From Myoxocephalus aenaeus (lineage: Eukaryota > Chordata > Actinopteri > Perciformes > Cottidae): 64,000 nt of DNA. Under the pieces are notes generated by a model. That model did no database searches. It was not told the origin of the DNA and worked only from the letters and a program-made list of their open reading frames with translations. A program made the translations under genes and the position numbers. Position 1 is the stretch's first letter. Each line of letters starts with the position of its first letter. This document shows, piece by piece, positions 59,161 through 64,000 of the stretch. The stretch covers positions 2,552,501 through 2,616,500 of the forward strand of contig JBAMJR010000350.1 of assembly GCA_038501785.1 (NCBI GenBank), read 5' to 3'.

Positions 59161-61050
59161 TCCATGTATGTCGTGCTTTCTCTCATTTCTCTTGCTTTGA
59201 TGTTCCAATCAAAAGGAGCTCAGATGGTAAGCAGCAAAAAGAGAAAAAAAAAGGTTTTGACTCCCAGCGCTGCAAGTGCTAAAACTGCATACTACCCACT
59301 TTTACATGCAGAAAACTCTGAATTAACATTATGAATTAATAACACAAAAAGTGATCTGGTAAGTTAAACATGCAATTGACTGTCAAAATAAAGTACAATT
59401 TCCATAAGAGGACAAATGTCCCGACGAGAAATATGTATACTTTGGTGGAATGTTTAAATATTCTTGTATCAAAGGAATTATCAAAAGGTATTTTACCTTT
59501 CATCCTTACTTCAATCTAATTCAGAATAAGCCAGGACTGTCCTCATTAGAAGTTATACAAAAGATATGCAAACATGGCTCTTACTCCAAACATCAACCAT
59601 GTAAACCGAAGTAATGGTTTCATGGAAAGCTGCTTTCTGACAAGTTAAAACGGACTCGTTCACCTCCGGTAGAGCCGGCTACCTGCTCACATTTGAATCT
59701 TTCTACCAGCCGGTCTTTCTCTCCCCCCCCCCCTCTCCCCTTCCGGCTCCCTTCCTTCAACCTCCCCGACCGCCTAACTCTCCTTTCCACCTTTCTGTTT
59801 GGCCATCGGCCCAAACCTGCACCTTTCACAGCGAGACCCTTGCTGACCTCCTCTCCCTCCATCCCGCTCTCGCTTCATCCCTCCTTCCACGGCTCCCCAG
59901 GCCCCCTCCGATGGCCCCGGGCTGCTCCAGGCGTGCGGGCACATGCACATGCACACGCACACGCACACGCACAGCCCCAGACTCACCATAGGGGGCAGAA
60001 AAACAACTTCCATCCTTGGCTCTCACTCGGTAGCCAAGCACAAACTCTCTCTCTTACACCCCCCCTCTCTCTCCCTCTCTCTCACACACACACACACACA
60101 ATTATAGTATAATTCGCCAATACTAAATGAAGTATGAGCAGGCCTACCAAACACTTTCAGAAGTCATTACTTCTCAAGCTCCATCTTTATTTTGGTAAAG
60201 AACATCCTGCAGGTTAAAAAAAAAATAGCTGCAGCATCGTTTTGGGATTGCTGCCTAAATCTGAAGTTGCATTTCTGTGATGAATTGTCGCACAACTAAC
60301 TGGGCGGGTGTTCAGAGGCTGATTATTACTTCATCTTGGTCTAGTGTTGATAGCATAAGCAAATAAGAAAGCTACCTAGTTCTGTGATTGTCATGTAAGT
60401 GTACGTACGGGGATAAACTGCCACCGTTTCACACACACTGTTCAACAGGAAATGGTCACAAGTGACCCCTTTCGGACATTTTTTGTTCTTGATGGGACAT
60501 TTTTATCTCATGAGATATGGAACAACATGGCTTCCACACAGACACAAAATCCTGCATCCTGTATATGGTGAGTTGTTCACTGGGTGCGGCACTCCCTGTA
60601 ACCCTGGCCTGTGCTTGGAGGACCCACAGTCCTCTGCTGCTGTCCTTGCAGCACACGAGGGATGCGGTCTGTCGGGACAAACACACACACACACGCGCCA
60701 CAGCGAGGGCAGACAGAAAGGACGATATGGTAGTCTGTCCGGGCCTGAGCCCCTGAGGACACGATGGATGGACGGACACACACACACACACACACATGCA
60801 TTCACTCTCTCACACACACACTAAGCAGGCTGTGGGGACCCTCACCTTCTGCCCTGGGAATGAGTCCGGCTGCTTTGGAAGCTTTTGGGCGCCAACTGCT
60901 CCATATGGGCAGTGTGTGTTTGTGTGCGAGTGTGTGTGTGTTTGAGGGCAGAAGGTTAGGGGCAGGGGGCGAAGGATGGGGGTGGGTGGACAGTGAGCTG
61001 GCAGATGACAAGTTTGTCCAGACCACACAGCATAATATACTGTATATAAA

Positions 61051-61052
<2 letters not shown>

Positions 61053-61098
<46 letters not shown>
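61053..61098. repeat. (CA)23 microsatellite
   Basis: Perfect CA dinucleotides. Shorter CA tracts lie near 60083-60100 and 60776-60797. Confidence 0.94.
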
Positions 61099-61099
<1 letters not shown>

Positions 61100-61279
61100 A
61101 TATAGAGCAGCGTTCAAAGACAAGGTCAGGCTGACAGAATGAATGAAGTACAGAGTCAGAAGTTTATCTGAAACTTGTGTGCAAAGACAAACTTACGTAA
61201 TTATTTCAGTTCATCTCAGGTGGCTTTAAAATCAATTCAATACGACAACTAAGAATAAAAACTCTTTATTGAAAAAAAA

Positions 61280-61695
61280 GGGAAGCAACCTCGAGAAAGT
61301 GACGGCGTTAGAATTAGTTTTATGCATTTTGACATCACTACTAGTTTTTCTTCCGATGCAATCAAACATTTTCAAATTAATTTTCCAGATGACAACAAAT
61401 ATCGGAGGCCGTATGTTGAACACCTGTGTTGCCATGGTTGTAATTATGAAAAAACTAATGAAAATTGTGAAGCATTGAATGGTGCTGCATGTCGAGCTGA
61501 AGCATTTAGCAGGTTAAGTGATTACATTAAATTAAAATCAGCAATCGTTGAAGCACGTTTTCGAACAATAATGCCAAACTCTTACTGGTTCCCACTTCTT
61601 TGTATTTGCTGCTCTTATTTTTCAAAACTGTTAGTCAGACTTAGTTTGATTGTGGGAAATATTGTTGGCCATTTTTTTTCTTACATATTGTAGAA
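61280..61695 (+). other. AT-rich unique segment with a 123-codon open frame
   Basis: An open frame of 123 codons at 61322-61693 runs on the plus strand, opposite to znf423, in AT-rich DNA free of microsatellites. It includes RRPYVEHLCCHGCNYEKTNE and a hydrophobic end (CICCSYFSKLLVRLSLIVGN). I recognise no domain. It could be a chance frame, a transposon relic or a constrained non-coding element. Confidence 0.2.
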
Positions 61696-62925
61696 GGATT
61701 GCAAAAAGTACATTTTTAAGCTGAAATCAAAAACATTAATTATTCCTAGGTTCTCAAATGTAAGGATTTTGTGCTTATATCGGTCTTTTGTGACCGTTGG
61801 ATGGCATTTTTCAACATTTACTGACATTTTATAAACTAATAAACAATCAATATGAATCAATCTATTGAAAAAAGAATTGGAAGTGTATTTAATAAAGAAA
61901 ATATTTGTCAATATATAATGGCAACAGTGTCAGTAGGACACAGAATAATTAACCCACAATTACTCAAGTAATATTTAGAGCCAATTCAAATTCATTATCT
62001 GTGTTATCTATCACACAAATACCATGTTGTGTTTCCACAATAACAGAAACACACAGCCAGAAGACATGAACATTCACATGCATGCAAAAACACACAGACG
62101 CTCTCTCACACACACACAAACCTACACCATGTGGCAGAGGAGGGCTGGCATCTGCTTCCTCTTAACACACTTCCCTCTTTTTCTCATCCTCTCTCTTTTC
62201 AAACTCGTTCTCGAAGAGCCTTTTATCTCACGATGCCCTGATTCCCTCTGATTATTTACTCCATCTCTTCTGTAGCTCCCGTCAAAACACGGAGCAAGGC
62301 CCTAAGCATTGAGGGTTAGTGGTCCTCTGTCCTGCGTAGGAAATTCCTCATCATCCCCCCACACACAAACACACACCTCTCCAATCCCGCTCGCTGTCCA
62401 TCTCGTCTGCTGTTTGTTCGCTCAGAAATGAGAACCAGCTGTCAGGCAGAGTGTTAGATAAACAACAACACCATGCCAACGCACACACTCGGAACAGTAA
62501 ATATGCACACACGCTTGCGTGAAGACACGCACACAAACACACAAAGTGGTGTGGTTCCGTTGTGTGCATGCCAGCGGCTAAATTATCTATTTTTAAGAAT
62601 GAGGTTTGATGGACTGAAAGACCACTGACTAACCTAGAAACACACTCACCTGAGTCACATACACACACACACACACACGTAAATGCACATAAGGAGGCCT
62701 TTGGATGTTTCAGAAATACCCACCAAAGTACCTACATAACGGTAATAACACACATACAGTTAGGAATGAGAACAGCTGAGTTATGTTTCAAAGCGATATT
62801 AGTGCTACCTTGTGAATTATGATGGACAATTGGTGCTTGACGAGAACCTCATATAGGTCCGTGTGCGCATTCATCATCCGGTACAAAAGGGTGTGATTGA
62901 TCTACGGATCTCCCTCTCCCTCTCC

Positions 62926-62934
<9 letters not shown>

Positions 62935-62964
<30 letters not shown>
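62935..62964. repeat. TC-CA compound microsatellite
   Basis: A TC tract ends in CA dinucleotides. Confidence 0.92.
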
Positions 62965-62966
<2 letters not shown>

Positions 62967-63576
62967 TCACGGGACCTATAAATAAGGGATGTACTGTATG
63001 GCAGCTGGAGCTCGCTGTTCAAACCACAAACACACCGAGACACAAATGCACAGATAAACAAACATGTGTACGAGGTGCAAACGCACTGAGAACACACACC
63101 AACCGTTTCTTTTTGACTGCCTCTCCGAGCAAAATAACTGAAGCAGTGCAGGTGTGTAAACTAGCAAGCGGTGGATATGAGGAAAGAGAGAGAGAGAAAG
63201 AAAATGAGGGGAGGGCGACAGAGAGGCAATGTGGCTCCTGCAGTCCCGGGGGAGAACGGTAGAGGGGGGGGGGGGGGTCCTGCGCCCAGGGGAAGCCCAG
63301 GAGCAAGCTGCGAGAAGCGGGTACCTCCTGCACGCCGCTCCCCTTCCCTCCCTTCCCTTCTGGAGGACGGGATCCTGGACAGCCCCCTACTCACAGTTCC
63401 TAAACCCCCCATGAGAGGAATACACGCACACACATACGCACACACTGAAGAGAGGAGTCCCCAGGGGAGGAGCAGAGCAGAGCAGAACACCTGGACCTGC
63501 CATTAGTGACACACTCAGGGATTAGAGGCACAGACGGCAAAAGAGGTGGAGAGAGAGAGAATGCTCACTGGGATAG

Positions 63577-63610
<34 letters not shown>
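63577..63610. repeat. (AC)n microsatellite
   Basis: AC dinucleotides with one CG interruption. A run of about 12 G occurs near 63266. Confidence 0.93.
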
Positions 63611-63612
<2 letters not shown>

Positions 63613-64000
63613 TATATACAGAAAGTAATATGCATAAACTTAAACATGCAAGCACCAACAAATGGCGACTCAACCACAGTAAGGTGGCAAAAACGTGGAG
63701 GTGCATTCATCAGACAGAATGCTAAATTAATTTTACTCAGTTGTGTCACATGAACTTCAACTGAGGTGTTTCTGCTCGTGATTAGTTTTCTATTTTACAG
63801 ACCTTAGCTGCGGCGTGCGGTGTTTGTTTGTATGTGTGTGCCATTTTTTGCAGCACAGCCTGGAGGCCGCGGTTAACAAATATTATATTTTCAAGATAGT
63901 CGAGCGAAATGTTAATTTAGCTCTCAAATACTAGTAAATCAATCTGAAAAAAAATAAAAAAATAAAAATAAAAGAGTTTGCCTACTATTGGGTGTATAAA

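Larger units (their letters stand above)
54566..64000 (-). other. znf423: Large upstream intron of znf423 (partial)
   Basis: No exon resembling the first finger of ZNF423 was found here. The stretch holds CA/GT tracts, a polypurine/polypyrimidine block (about 57560-58600), a SINE-like tail at 59116-59160 and AT-rich unique islands near 55200, 55500, 57700 and 61300. Exon a needs one base from an upstream coding exon, so this is intron rather than 5' flank. Confidence 0.75.

Overview
The window is vertebrate nuclear DNA, almost certainly from a teleost fish. It has GT-AG introns, dense (CA)n/(GT)n, (GA)n and (TA)n microsatellites, and remnants resembling fish SINEs and short DNA transposons. 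No bacterial-type gene, operon, CRISPR array, rRNA or convincing tRNA was seen.

One gene is supported, znf423 (zinc finger protein 423; OAZ/Ebfaz/ROAZ), on the minus strand. Fifteen internal coding exons lie between 54565 (5') and 45674 (3'). Every intron is GT-AG and the phases are compatible across all 14 junctions. Together they hold 27 consecutive C2H2-type fingers, from the equivalent of finger 2 to finger 28 by my count. The N-terminal exons (start codon, first finger) and the C-terminal exons (about three more fingers) were not found by eye. The gene therefore runs off both ends: 54566-64000 and 1-45673 are parts of large flanking introns. The znf423 assignment over its paralog znf521 rests on finger 28 (CQMTFETEREIQIHV) and finger 27 (LRCPECGVKFESVEDLE), which match the ZNF423 form.

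Three points about the gene stand out. First, most of the finger array, which I recall as one very large exon in mammals, is cut into many small exons, mostly at AG|G-type proto-splice sites. Second, exon 48747-48932 has one extra base in a G5 run (plus strand 48816-48820), which shifts the frame and gives a premature stop; assembly error, polymorphism or real damage cannot be separated from one sequence. Third, glycine-rich linkers, one written in a (CCT)n trinucleotide tract, are inserted between fingers.

The rest is intronic. It holds roughly sixty CA/GT tracts, several GA tracts, an 84-bp TA tract, a 33-bp minisatellite, a candidate TTAA-flanked MITE (31493-32411), a candidate terminal-inverted-repeat element (26663-27024), a dispersed-repeat-like block (42249-42650), two SINE-tail-like fragments, and AT-rich unique islands with homeodomain/SOX-type words that are candidate enhancers. 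I saw no second protein-coding gene. The long (CA)n-derived reading frames (poly-Thr-His, Cys-Val, Ser-Leu and Arg-Glu) are repeat artefacts.
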